Below, in pieces: positions 1 through 7,093 of a stretch of 39,047 nt of DNA (the first letter of the stretch is position 1; every line of letters begins with the position of its first letter). Below the pieces are notes generated by a model that worked only from the letters and a program-made list of their open reading frames with translations, ran no database searches and was not told the DNA's origin. The DNA is from Planctomycetota bacterium (lineage in GTDB: Bacteria > Planctomycetota > MHYJ01 > WSZJ01): contig JACPRD010000056.1 of the NCBI GenBank assembly GCA_016190145.1, forward strand, positions 1 to 39,047. Direction: 5' to 3'. The position numbers were made by a program, and so were the translations under genes.

Positions 1-4
1 ACCG

Positions 5-146
5 CAGAGTCTGAGAAACAGTCGCGGGACGGCCCGAGCGGCCGGCCTGCACCGCGCGTCGAGGGACCCCGACTCGACCGACCTCACTTGACGCGCGGTG
101 CAGGACGTGACGCGAGGGGCGGCACGCGAATGTTTCTCAGACTCTG
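5..146. mobile_element. 142-bp palindromic element with terminal inverted repeats, copy 1
   Basis: Both ends carry the same inverted sequence: CAGAGTCTGAGAAACA at 5-20 and its reverse complement at 131-146, continuing inward as GTCGCGGGACG on the left and as TTCGCGTGCCG on the right. An inner perfect 15-bp inverted repeat (46-60 with 90-104, arm CCTGCACCGCGCGTC) makes the element a near full-length hairpin. A second copy of identical length lies at 16108-16249 in the opposite orientation. There is no ORF, so it is a MITE- or REP-like non-autonomous repeat. I see no obvious target-site duplication. Confidence 0.75.
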
Positions 147-241
147 AGTTTCACCCTGCGATCGGGGATCACCCCCGCGGGATGAAAGTGGAGTGAGGCG
201 AGCACGAGGCAACGGGTCCATTTTCCGACTGGGCTCGCGGA

Positions 242-340
242 ACGGCTGAGGAGGAGGAGAAGGGGGAGGAGCAGGAGGAGGTCGTCCAACTGAAGCCGTT
301 CCTCCTCCTGCTCCTTCTCCTCCTCCTTCTCCGGGGCCGT
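242..340. repeat. Long purine/pyrimidine hairpin (about 37 bp stem)
   Basis: A GA-rich arm (250-281) is followed by a 19-nt loop (282-300) and a CT-rich arm (301-332). Pairing outward from the loop gives about 32 positions with one mismatch and a few G-U pairs. After a 3-nt internal loop, ACGGC (242-246) pairs with GCCGT (336-340). It lies about 50 bp downstream of the minus-strand thioredoxin/PDZ gene and could act as a transcription stop or mRNA 3' stabiliser, but there is no U-tract. The rest of 147-388 shows nothing recognisable. Confidence 0.7.
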
Positions 341-388
341 TTCGGGTAGGGCATCCGGGGAATGAAGACGAATAGTGAACTTGTTTCT

Positions 389-1681
389 TCACGGCACATC
401 CATCGTCGCCTCTTCACGCTTCCCCCTCTGGATCGCCGTCAGCTTCACCTTCTGGCCGAGCCTGTAGTTCTGCCGGAGAATCGCGATCAGCTCCATCTCC
501 GTCGCCGGGACGGGCTTGCCGTCGATCGTGAGCAGCAGGTCGCCGGTCTTGAATCCGGCGCGCGCCCCCGGGCCGTTGGGCCCCGCGTTCTTGACCTTCA
601 GGCCGCCGGATTTCAGTCCCGCGCGCTGCCGGTCCGCATCGGTCATCGGCTCCAGCATCATCCCGAGGCGCATGTCGCCGGTCGACGCGCGCCATGTGAA
701 ATCGAGCGAGCGCCGCCACCCGGACGCCAGCGCCACCGACAGTTCCTTCGACTCGCCGCCACGCTTCACGCCCAGCCGGAGCGTGCCGACGTCCGGGCTG
801 TTGTGCAGCACCCACTGAAGATCCGCGATCGAGATCACGGGCTGTCCGTTGGCGCGGTCCACTTCGTCCCCTACCTGCACTCCCGCTTTCGCGGCCGCCG
901 TTCCCACGGTGACTTCGGCCACCATCCGGCCGTCGTCCGCGTCGATCCGGATCCCCACCGCCTCCGGCATCGGATACACCCAGATCAGCCCGTCCGGCAG
1001 CGGCTTTTTCTCCATCTGGATCGAGCGGCGTACGCCCCGCCACACGTGGTGACAGTGGATGCAGTTCTTCGGCAGCTCCTTGTTCCGGAACTGCACCTCG
1101 ATCGAGGGCATCGACTCCGGCGTCTTCCAGGGGTACGGCTTTCCCCTTTTTTCCTTCAGACTCTCCCGATTTTTCGGGTAGTCCTTGTGGATTTCGAGCG
1201 CGCGGCGCATGGCGGCCTTGAGGCCGGGGATGGTGAAGAGGTAGTCGCCGCGGTCTGCGCGGGAGCCGTAGCGGCCGTAGATCGTGAGGTCGGGATTCAG
1301 GAAGAAACCGGCCCATGTCAGGTCGTAGTCGAACTGGAAGATCGAGGTGTCCACGCCCCGCATCTGGATGATCCGCACGCACACGAACTGCTTCGCGAGT
1401 TCGTCGAGCTCCTGGTCGAGACGGGCCACCGACCCGTCGAAGCCTCTGCAGGCCTGTCAGGGGGCTCACCGGAAAACGATGAACAGCGGCTTGCCCTCGC
1501 GCCGCGCCTGGGCGATCCCGGCCGGCAGATCGTCGTAGATCCACGTCCCGGCCAGCTCGACGGTGTCGCTGACCTTGTCCTTCTTGTCCGCGGGCGAATC
1601 GCCGGCGGTGAGGAGGCTCGCGGCGGCCGCGGCGAGGAGGAGGGAGAGGGCGGACGCGGCGAAGAGGCGGGGGCGGGGCAT
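389..1681 (-). CDS. Candidate selenoprotein: secreted thioredoxin-like / CxxCH / double-PDZ protein with UxxU
   Basis: The frame starts at an ATG at 1681, with GGAG about 6 nt upstream, and runs to a TGA at 389-391 (430 codons). It is interrupted only by two in-frame TGA codons at 1466-1468 and 1457-1459 (residues 72 and 75). Residues 1-27 form a signal peptide. A thioredoxin-like start follows (GKPLFIVFR then U-A-P-U-QACRGFD), with the UGAs at the positions where a thioredoxin fold has CxxC. Downstream are a thioredoxin-like remainder (to about 185), a CIHCH haem-c-type motif (207-211) and two PDZ-like domains (about 240-325 and 335-420). The part after the UGAs has only a GTG at 1429 with no good Shine-Dalgarno and would lack the signal peptide that a haem c protein needs, so one readthrough product fits better. 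UGA is a normal stop elsewhere here, arguing against codon reassignment. Alternatives are a pseudogene or a sequencing error, but both stops would have to fall exactly on the two active-site positions. Confidence 0.65.
1429..1456 (-). promoter_or_regulatory. Candidate bacterial SECIS hairpins after the two UGA codons
   Basis: On the minus strand, AGGCCU (1455-1450) pairs with AGGCUU (1445-1440) around a GCAG loop. The loop begins 17 nt after the first UGA and starts with G, within the usual bacterial SECIS spacing. UCGA (1440-1437) pairs with UCGG (1432-1429) around a CGGG loop that begins 21 nt after the second UGA. The two stems share one base. Both are short, so this is supportive rather than decisive; folding was done by eye. 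Confidence 0.35.
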
Positions 1682-1786
1682 GGGGAACTCCGGTTGGGGG
1701 GTGGTTGAAGGACGGAGGCGGGGCGGAACGTTACAGGGAATCCGGGCGGGCTTCGGTCGGAGTGGTCGGACGTGGAAGGGCAATTG

Positions 1787-1814
1787 TGAATGATGAATTG
1801 TGAATTCTGAATTG
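1787..1814. repeat. Four-unit heptamer array, TGAATTG family
   Basis: Four consecutive 7-mers with consensus TGAATT(G/C); the first ends in TGA instead. The AT-rich array stands out from the surrounding DNA. It sits between the 5' end of the thioredoxin/PDZ gene and the 3' end of the HDAC gene. No inverted partner is visible nearby. Confidence 0.7.
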
Positions 1815-1830
1815 AAGGAGGGCCAGGCGG

Positions 1831-2721
1831 TCAGGGTCGGCCGTTCAGGACGTTCAGGTGCGCGAGCACGCAGCGGGGGAGGGCGTCGAGGTCGTAGCCG
1901 CCTTCCAGGACGCTGGCGGTGGGCTTCTTCAGGCCCAGCACGACTCGCGTCAGCTCCGCAAAATCCTCGACCTCGAGATTCAGACCGCCGATCGGGTCGT
2001 CTTTCCACGCGTCGAAGCCCGCCGAAATCAGCACCAGGTCCGCGTCGAACCTGCGGCACGGCCCCTCGATGACCTCGAAAAACTCCTCGAGAAACGTTCC
2101 CCTCCGCGTGTTGTGCGGGAACGGGCGGTTGATCGTGAACCCGAGCCCGCGCCCCGCGCCCGTCTCCGTCCGTGCGCCGGAGCCCGGATAGAACGGGGCG
2201 CGGTGCGTCGAGAAATACAGCACGTCCGGATTCTCGTAGAAGATGTCCTGTGTCCCGTTGCCGTGGTGCACGTCCCAGTCCACGATCAGGACGCGCTTCG
2301 CCTGCAGCGCGGCGAGAGCGACATTATTGAAGAGGCAGAAGCCCATCGCGCGGTCGCGTGTGGCGTGGTGGCCCGGGGGGCGGACGAGCGCCATAGCGGG
2401 GGTGCCGGCGAGCGCTGCCCGCGCCGCGTCGCGCGCCGCGCCCGCGGCCAGGAGCGCCGCTTCTTCCGTTCCCGGCGACGCGAACGTATCGGGATCGATC
2501 TGTGCCGGAGCGTTGCGGCAGGCCTCGCGCACGCGTTCGATGTGTTCTTTGGTATGGATCGCGGACAATTCCCGGAACGTCGCCGATTTCGGCGTGCGCC
2601 ATTCGAGGTCGGGGGCCTCCCGGCGCAGCGTGCGTTCGACGGCCTCCAGTCGCTCCCGGCATTCCGGGTGGCCCGGGGGCGGACGGTGTTCCCGGCAGCG
2701 CGGGTCGGTCAGGATGAGCAT
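1831..2721 (-). CDS. Histone deacetylase / acetoin utilisation family deacetylase
   Basis: This 296-residue protein belongs to the zinc-dependent arginase/deacetylase superfamily (class II HDAC, AcuC, acetylpolyamine amidohydrolase group). Visible hallmarks, in order, are the substrate-channel motif RPPGHHA with the catalytic histidine pair, DWDVHHGNGTQ with the Asp and His zinc ligands, SAGFDAW with the second zinc Asp, and EGGYDL near the C-terminus. The ATG at 2721 is preferred because the in-frame extension to 2778 is encoded by the heptamer repeat. No good Shine-Dalgarno is present. The natural substrate (acetyl-lysine, acetylpolyamine or other) cannot be told from sequence. It appears monocistronic. 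Confidence 0.9.
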   Translation of the reverse strand: MLILTDPRCREHRPPPGHPECRERLEAVERTLRREAPDLEWRTPKSATFRELSAIHTKEHIERVREACRNAPAQIDPDTFASPGTEEAALLAAGAARDAARAALAGTPAMALVRPPGHHATRDRAMGFCLFNNVALAALQAKRVLIVDWDVHHGNGTQDIFYENPDVLYFSTHRAPFYPGSGARTETGAGRGLGFTINRPFPHNTRRGTFLEEFFEVIEGPCRRFDADLVLISAGFDAWKDDPIGGLNLEVEDFAELTRVVLGLKKPTASVLEGGYDLDALPRCVLAHLNVLNGRP

Positions 2722-2766
2722 GTCGGGAGGATAACCGAGGCGGGGTGTGGTCCCGGAGAGGTACGA

Positions 2767-2967
2767 GCCATAAGCCATAGGCCATAAGCCATAAGGGACG
2801 TGGGACCCGGGCTGCCGGCGAACTCCCAGGTCAGCGTCTTTCCATCGCCGGCCCGGCGATCCATCAGCTCTTCAAGACCCCGGTCGCGAACCCAGGCTCA
2901 AGTCCCTGTCGCCCCAGGTGGCGCGCGCAGCGCGCCGCTTATAGCTTATGGCTTATGGCTTATGGCT
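2767..2967. repeat. Heptamer-bracketed element A (GCCATAA family)
   Basis: Four GCCATAA-type heptamers (2767-2794) face four inverted GCTTATG-type heptamers (2937-2967, with a 3-nt remainder), bracketing 142 bp. The insert carries a palindrome (ATCGCCGG, C, CCGGCGAT) and ends in GGCGCGCGCAGCGCGCC (2920-2936), directly abutting the right array. The same GC-palindrome/GCTTAT junction recurs at 16422-16445. No ORF is credible. The element fills most of the 354-bp gap between the divergent HDAC gene and the 3076 operon. Confidence 0.75.
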
Positions 2968-2994
2968 GCCTTCCCCCCCTCGTGACCGCATGCA

Positions 2995-3024
2995 TTGACA
3001 ACCCCCTCCGCCTCCTACTAGCAT
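2995..3024 (+). promoter_or_regulatory. Sigma70-type promoter for the 3076-5491 operon
   Basis: A perfect -35 hexamer TTGACA (2995-3000) is followed after 18 nt by TAGCAT (3019-3024) as the -10, matching consensus at 4 of 6 positions. Transcription would start near 3031, leaving about a 45-nt leader before the ATG at 3076. It sits just outside heptamer element A. Confidence 0.5.
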
Positions 3025-3075
3025 TCCCCACCAATCGCAGCGCCGCCCGCCCCCGTTCCAGGAGGGAGGTCCCGC

Positions 3076-3405
3076 ATGAGAGACTCGCACGAGCTTTTTG
3101 AAATCGCCCGCCGCGCGAAGAAGTCCGAACCGCCCGCCCGGTCCGTGCTCGAAGCTCTGTCCGGCCAGGCGCCCGTGGCGAATGGCGGTCCCCACTCGCA
3201 CGCGCTGAGCCCGATGGATCCACGTCTCGTCGACGATCTGATCGCACGGGCGGAGAGCCATCCGCTCGGCGTGGAGTTCCTGTCCGAAGGCTCGCTCGAC
3301 AGCGTCTCCGCCGGCTTCGGCACCCACGCCTTCACCGTCGAAGCCGCCCGCGAGCGCCTGCGCTCCGAAGCTCCGCCGCTTCCCGGGGAGGGGAACGCGG
3401 AATGA
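3076..3405 (+). CDS. Small conserved-looking protein of unknown function, first gene of operon
   Basis: This 109-residue soluble protein has no signal peptide or membrane segment, and I do not recognise the family. The ATG is preceded by a very strong Shine-Dalgarno (GGAGGGAGG, about 8 nt upstream). It contains a short His-containing stretch (PHSHALSPMDP) followed by a predicted helix (PRLVDDLIARAESH). Its end overlaps the next gene by 4 nt (ATGA), which implies translational coupling, so it is probably functionally linked to the lyase-like enzyme. Confidence 0.75.
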   Translation: MRDSHELFEIARRAKKSEPPARSVLEALSGQAPVANGGPHSHALSPMDPRLVDDLIARAESHPLGVEFLSEGSLDSVSAGFGTHAFTVEAARERLRSEAPPLPGEGNAE

Positions 3406-4418
3406 GCTGGATGAAGCTTCCGAAGAGGGTGGAGCTTTCGGACATCACGGTTCGGGACGGGTTCCAGCACGAGGAGAAGTGGATCCCGACGCAGGCGAAG
3501 GTCTGGATTGCCGAGGAGCTGGTGCTGGCGGGGTACACGCGGCTCGAGGTGACGAACCTCGGGAATCCGAGGGGGATGCCGCAGTTCGCGGATTCGGACG
3601 AGGTGCTGAAGCAGGTGCGGTTGAGCAAGCGTGTCGCGGGGAAGATGGCCGAAGTCGAGCTGACGGCGATCACGATCCGCGAGAAGGCGGTGGACCGGGC
3701 GATCGAGCTTAAGAAGAGCGGGTACGGGCCGGACCGGATCCTGCTGATGGTATCGACGTCGGCGTCGCACATGACGAAGAATTCCGGGCTCGACCATGCG
3801 TCGTACTGGCAGGAGGCCGAGCGGTGCATTCGAAAGGCGCACGACGCGGGGATCAAGGTGAACGGGACGGTGAGCACGATCTGGGGTTGTCCGATCGAGG
3901 GGCCGACGAACCTGCACGACGCGGTGACGTTCGCGCGGCGGTTCCTGGACATCGGGGCGGACGACGTCGAGCACGCGGACCACGACGGCTCGGCGCCGCC
4001 GAACAAGGTGTACGACTACTTCTCGATGATCCTCGAGAAGATGCCCGACCCGAGGCGGCACGTGGCGCATTTCCACGTCACGCGCGGTTGGGGTCTGGCG
4101 AACGTGGTGGCCGCGATGCACGCGGGGATCGTGCGGTTCGAGAGCACGCTGGGCGGAATCGGCGGCCAGCCGGCGAATTTCTTCGACGGGTACCCGGTTG
4201 CAGGGACGGGTCGGTACTACTACCAGGATCCGAACAACGTGGGGCTGATTTCGACGGAGGATCTCGTCGTGATGCTCGACGAGATGGGGATCGACACGGG
4301 ACTCGACGTGGACAAGGTTCTCGCGACCGGCCGGATGGTCGAGCGCATCGTCGGGCGGCGCCTGCGCAGCGAGACGATCAAAAGCGGGCGGATTCCCAAG
4401 AAACCGACCGGGTACTGA
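3402..4418 (+). CDS. HMG-CoA lyase-like (pyruvate carboxyltransferase fold) enzyme
   Basis: A 338-residue TIM-barrel enzyme of the HMGL/DRE-TIM metallolyase group, which cleaves or forms C-C bonds next to an acyl-CoA or 2-oxo acid. Near the N-terminus is RDGFQHEE (RDGxQ metal/substrate motif). HFHVTRG has the paired metal-binding histidines, and PNNVGLISTEDLVVML matches the C-terminal HMG-CoA lyase region with its conserved Asn. At the glycine-rich loop the sequence is GGIGGQPAN, where canonical HMG-CoA lyase has GGLGGCPYA, so the catalytic Cys is replaced by Gln. It is therefore unlikely to be an ordinary HMG-CoA lyase; the substrate is unknown. The start is fixed by the ATGA overlap, and its TGA overlaps the next ATG by one base. 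Confidence 0.85.
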   Translation: MSWMKLPKRVELSDITVRDGFQHEEKWIPTQAKVWIAEELVLAGYTRLEVTNLGNPRGMPQFADSDEVLKQVRLSKRVAGKMAEVELTAITIREKAVDRAIELKKSGYGPDRILLMVSTSASHMTKNSGLDHASYWQEAERCIRKAHDAGIKVNGTVSTIWGCPIEGPTNLHDAVTFARRFLDIGADDVEHADHDGSAPPNKVYDYFSMILEKMPDPRRHVAHFHVTRGWGLANVVAAMHAGIVRFESTLGGIGGQPANFFDGYPVAGTGRYYYQDPNNVGLISTEDLVVMLDEMGIDTGLDVDKVLATGRMVERIVGRRLRSETIKSGRIPKKPTGY

Positions 4419-5491
4419 TGCTCGTCCTCTGCGCCCCGAACGCGTTCAAGGGCACGCTGACGGCGGTGGAAGCTGCGGAGGCGATGGCCCGGGGCGCGCG
4501 GCGGGCGGGGGCGCGGGCGGTCGAATTCCCGGTCGCCGACGGCGGCGACGGCACCGCGGCCGTCCTCGGCGGGCGGCCCGTCCGTCTGTCCGCCACGGGG
4601 CCATTCGGCGAACGCCTGCGCGTCGAATACCGGATGCGTGCGGGCGGCGAAGCGGTGATCGATGTGGCGCAGGTGGGGCTCGCGCGGACGCGCGGGCGCG
4701 ACCCGCTGCGCGCGCGGTCGGACGGGCTCGGCGAGATGATGGCGGACGCGCTCCGGCGCGGCGCGCGGCGCCTCGTCGTGGCGCTCGGCGGATCCGCAAC
4801 CGTCGACGGCGGCGCCGGAATGGCGCGCGCCCTCGGCGTCCGGTTTCTCGACCGCCGCGGGCGGCCCTGGACGTCCGGAGGACCGCCGGAGAATCCCGCC
4901 GCCGTCGACGCGTGCGGCCTCGACCCCCGGTGGCGCGACGTCCGGATCGACGCGGCCTGCGACGTGCGCACCCCCTTCGGGGACTGCGCGCGCGTCTTCG
5001 GCCCGCAGAAAGGCGCTTCCCCCGCGGACGTCGCCGAACTTTCGAAGCGGCTGCGGCGGATGGCGGCCATCGCGGATCCGGAAATCGCGCGGCGGCCCGG
5101 GTCAGGCGCTGCGGGCGGCATCGGGTGGGCGCTCGCCGCCCTGTTCGGCGCCCGGCTCCGACCGGGGGCGAAGTTCGTTCTGGCCGCAACCGGGTTCCGG
5201 AAAGCGCTCGCGAAGGCGGACCTTGTGCTGACGGGGGAGGGGAAGTGGGACGCGACGACGCGTCAGGGCAAGGCGCCCTGGGCCGTGGTCGCGGCCGCGG
5301 AGCACAGGGGCGTCCCGGTCGTGGCGCTGTGTGGGGTGGTGGAAGGGCATTCCCGGGTGGCGCGGGAGCTGGGCGGGAGCCGCGGCGGTGGAATGAAAGC
5401 GGAGTCCCGGCGGTTGGAGAAGGCGGCCGAGGTCGTCGTCGGCGAGGTCATTGCCAGGAAGTCCAGGCGAGCCATAAGCCAGAAGCCATAA
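4418..5491 (+). CDS. Glycerate kinase (GlxK/GarK type)
   Basis: A 357-residue glycerate 2-kinase-type enzyme that phosphorylates D-glycerate with ATP. Hallmarks: N-terminal PNAFKGTLTA, then PVADGGDGT, GGSATVDGGAGMA in the middle, AGGIGWAL, and VLTGEGKWDATTRQGK near the C-terminus. The start overlaps the previous stop (TGATG), so it is the third gene of the operon. Oddity: the last residues (AISQKP) and the stop codon are supplied by the GCCATAA heptamer array, so the repeat has replaced or extended the native C-terminus. Its place next to a lyase-like enzyme suggests degradation of an organic acid to glycerate (inference). Confidence 0.9.
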   Translation: MLVLCAPNAFKGTLTAVEAAEAMARGARRAGARAVEFPVADGGDGTAAVLGGRPVRLSATGPFGERLRVEYRMRAGGEAVIDVAQVGLARTRGRDPLRARSDGLGEMMADALRRGARRLVVALGGSATVDGGAGMARALGVRFLDRRGRPWTSGGPPENPAAVDACGLDPRWRDVRIDAACDVRTPFGDCARVFGPQKGASPADVAELSKRLRRMAAIADPEIARRPGSGAAGGIGWALAALFGARLRPGAKFVLAATGFRKALAKADLVLTGEGKWDATTRQGKAPWAVVAAAEHRGVPVVALCGVVEGHSRVARELGGSRGGGMKAESRRLEKAAEVVVGEVIARKSRRAISQKP

Positions 5492-5591
5492 GCCACAAGC
5501 GGCGCCGGTCCGAGGCTTTCAGGAGATCCGAGGTCCCGATTGGGGACTACCTGATGGGCCGTCGCTTATAGCTTATGGCTACTGGCTTATG
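5471..5591. repeat. Heptamer-bracketed element B (GCCATAA family)
   Basis: Four heptamers (5471-5498; GCCATAA with variants GCCAGAA and GCCACAA) face four inverted heptamers (5564-5591; GCTTATA, GCTTATG, GCTACTG, GCTTATG), bracketing 65 bp. The insert contains a small stem, GTCCC/GGGAC. The left array overlaps the end of the glycerate kinase gene and provides its stop codon. The metal-efflux operon starts 67 bp further on. Confidence 0.75.
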
Positions 5592-5657
5592 GCTCGCGCG
5601 GAGTCGGAAAACCCGCCCCCCTTGATCCAGCCTCCCTTAGCAGGTAAGGTACCTCCT

Positions 5658-6044
5658 ATGTTGACGCACCGCGTCTTTTCCATCGCCGTCGCCGCTGCGT
5701 TCCTCGCGTGCCAGGTCGCCGTATGCGCCTGCCGCTCGCCGCGGGCGGCAGCGCCGGTGAAGAAAGCGGAAGCGCATTCCTGCTGTTCGAAGCACGCGTC
5801 GCCGCCGGTCGAAAAGAAGGCGCCGGCGCGCGAATCGAAGTCGTGCTGCTGCTCCGACGGGGCGCACCTCGCGGTCGCGCCCGACGCGCCGCCCGCGACG
5901 GAGCAGGCGGAAGTCCAGGCGGCCGCGATGCACGCCCTGCCCCGGCACGCAGCGCCGGACGCGGCCTGCGAGGTTACAGGCTCGCCGCCTTCGCGCGCCT
6001 CGACTGTCTCGCTCTACACCCTTCATGGGTCGCTCCTGATCTAG
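5658..6044 (+). CDS. Small secreted Cys-rich protein at the head of the metal-efflux operon
   Basis: A 128-residue protein with an N-terminal hydrophobic export segment (about residues 5-22, ending near CQVAVCACR), then a low-complexity region with Cys clusters (SCCSKH and SCCCSDG) and scattered His. The composition suggests a periplasmic metal-binding or metal-buffering protein. I do not recognise a named family. The start is the ATG at 5658; the frame continues upstream but without export-signal character. It is followed by 77 bp before the YHS/haem gene. Confidence 0.65.
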   Translation: MLTHRVFSIAVAAAFLACQVAVCACRSPRAAAPVKKAEAHSCCSKHASPPVEKKAPARESKSCCCSDGAHLAVAPDAPPATEQAEVQAAAMHALPRHAAPDAACEVTGSPPSRASTVSLYTLHGSLLI

Positions 6045-6121
6045 GCGCGCAGGCCGGTCTCCGCATCTCCGCGGAAACTCCGTTCGCATTGACCCCGGCC
6101 CGAACTCCACAGGTGCATCGC

Positions 6122-7093
6122 TTGAGAAACAAGATACTATCGGTCCTGTTCCTCGCCGCTTCCTCCGCGGTTTCCGCTCACAACGCGGCCCGGGACCCCG
6201 TGTGCGGCATGATGATCGACCCCGAGACCGCCGCCGCGAAGGCGGAATACCTCGGGGAGACGTACTTCTTCTGCCAGGCCGAGGAGCAGAGGGAATTCCT
6301 CGCTAATCCCGCGAAGTTCGCCTCCGCCCTTCGCGTGAAACGCTTCGTGGGCGGCGGCGTCTTCATCGTCAGCATTCTGCCCACGCGTCCCGAAGCGGGC
6401 GCACCGGTGCGGATCCGCGTCGTCCTCGTCCCCAATGCGGGCGGCGTGCCCGACGAGGCCAACCCGGTTCCGCTCCGGAACCCCGTGGTCCGGTTCTTCG
6501 AGGTCGACCGCGACCGCCCGTCGCGCGAGGAGCGGCTCGAGCTGCAGCCGCTGGGCGGGAACGTCTACGGAACGCTTCGCTGGATCGACCGACCCGGCGA
6601 GTACCGGTGCGTGGCGGAGGCGTCGGGCGAGCACGGGGAGGAGGCGCGCGCGGTCGTGCCGTTCAAGGCGGGCGCGGCGTGGGTGGACCTGCCGCCGGCT
6701 GACGGCGGATTCACGATGGCGGACCAGCACGGCGTGATGCGGCGCATGGGGAAGGACTGGCTCGCTGTGCACGGAGGGCTGGCGGCGGAAAAGCCGAACG
6801 CGAACGCGGTGCTGGACGCGCTCTCCCGGATGGAGTCGGACCGCCGGCTCCTGCCGAAATTCAACCTCCACGTGAACGCCGACGCGAAGCCCGAGTTCGA
6901 GCGGTATGCCGCGGAACTCGAGAGGCCGCTCGCGGAGCTGGGAGCACGGGCGGCGGCGCGCGACTGGGAAGGGGCGCGGGCGCAGTGGCGGAAAGTCGAG
7001 GCGGAGAACTGCGTGAAGTGCCACCTCAAGTTCCGCTGGGACGTCGTGCGCGACCTGTCGCGGTTTCCGGCGGTGCAGGGAGGGGCGCGATGA
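6122..7093 (+). CDS. Secreted YHS-domain protein with C-terminal haem c motif
   Basis: About 323 residues. The start is probably TTG at 6122, with AGGTG 6 nt upstream; a GTG at 6113 is the alternative. A short signal peptide ends near VSAHNA. A YHS domain follows (DPVCGMMIDPETA, YFFC; about residues 25-65), a small domain often found in metal-handling proteins. The middle resembles an Ig-like/FixH-type periplasmic domain (about 75-190). The C-terminal helical part carries a single CVKCH haem attachment motif, placed like a cytochrome c'-type bundle. It overlaps the dihaem cytochrome gene by 4 nt. The role is inferred as a periplasmic metal/redox partner of the efflux system. Confidence 0.75.
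   Translation: MRNKILSVLFLAASSAVSAHNAARDPVCGMMIDPETAAAKAEYLGETYFFCQAEEQREFLANPAKFASALRVKRFVGGGVFIVSILPTRPEAGAPVRIRVVLVPNAGGVPDEANPVPLRNPVVRFFEVDRDRPSREERLELQPLGGNVYGTLRWIDRPGEYRCVAEASGEHGEEARAVVPFKAGAAWVDLPPADGGFTMADQHGVMRRMGKDWLAVHGGLAAEKPNANAVLDALSRMESDRRLLPKFNLHVNADAKPEFERYAAELERPLAELGARAAARDWEGARAQWRKVEAENCVKCHLKFRWDVVRDLSRFPAVQGGAR

Noticed and set aside
1429..1468. Frameshift or pseudogene explanation for the break at 1457-1468
   Set aside because: Both parts are in the same frame and no base insertion is needed; the only breaks are two UGAs at the active-site pair. Not excluded, but less likely.
5621..5649. Promoter TTGATC/TAAGGT before the efflux operon
   Set aside because: The -10 box matches poorly and would leave almost no leader before the ATG.
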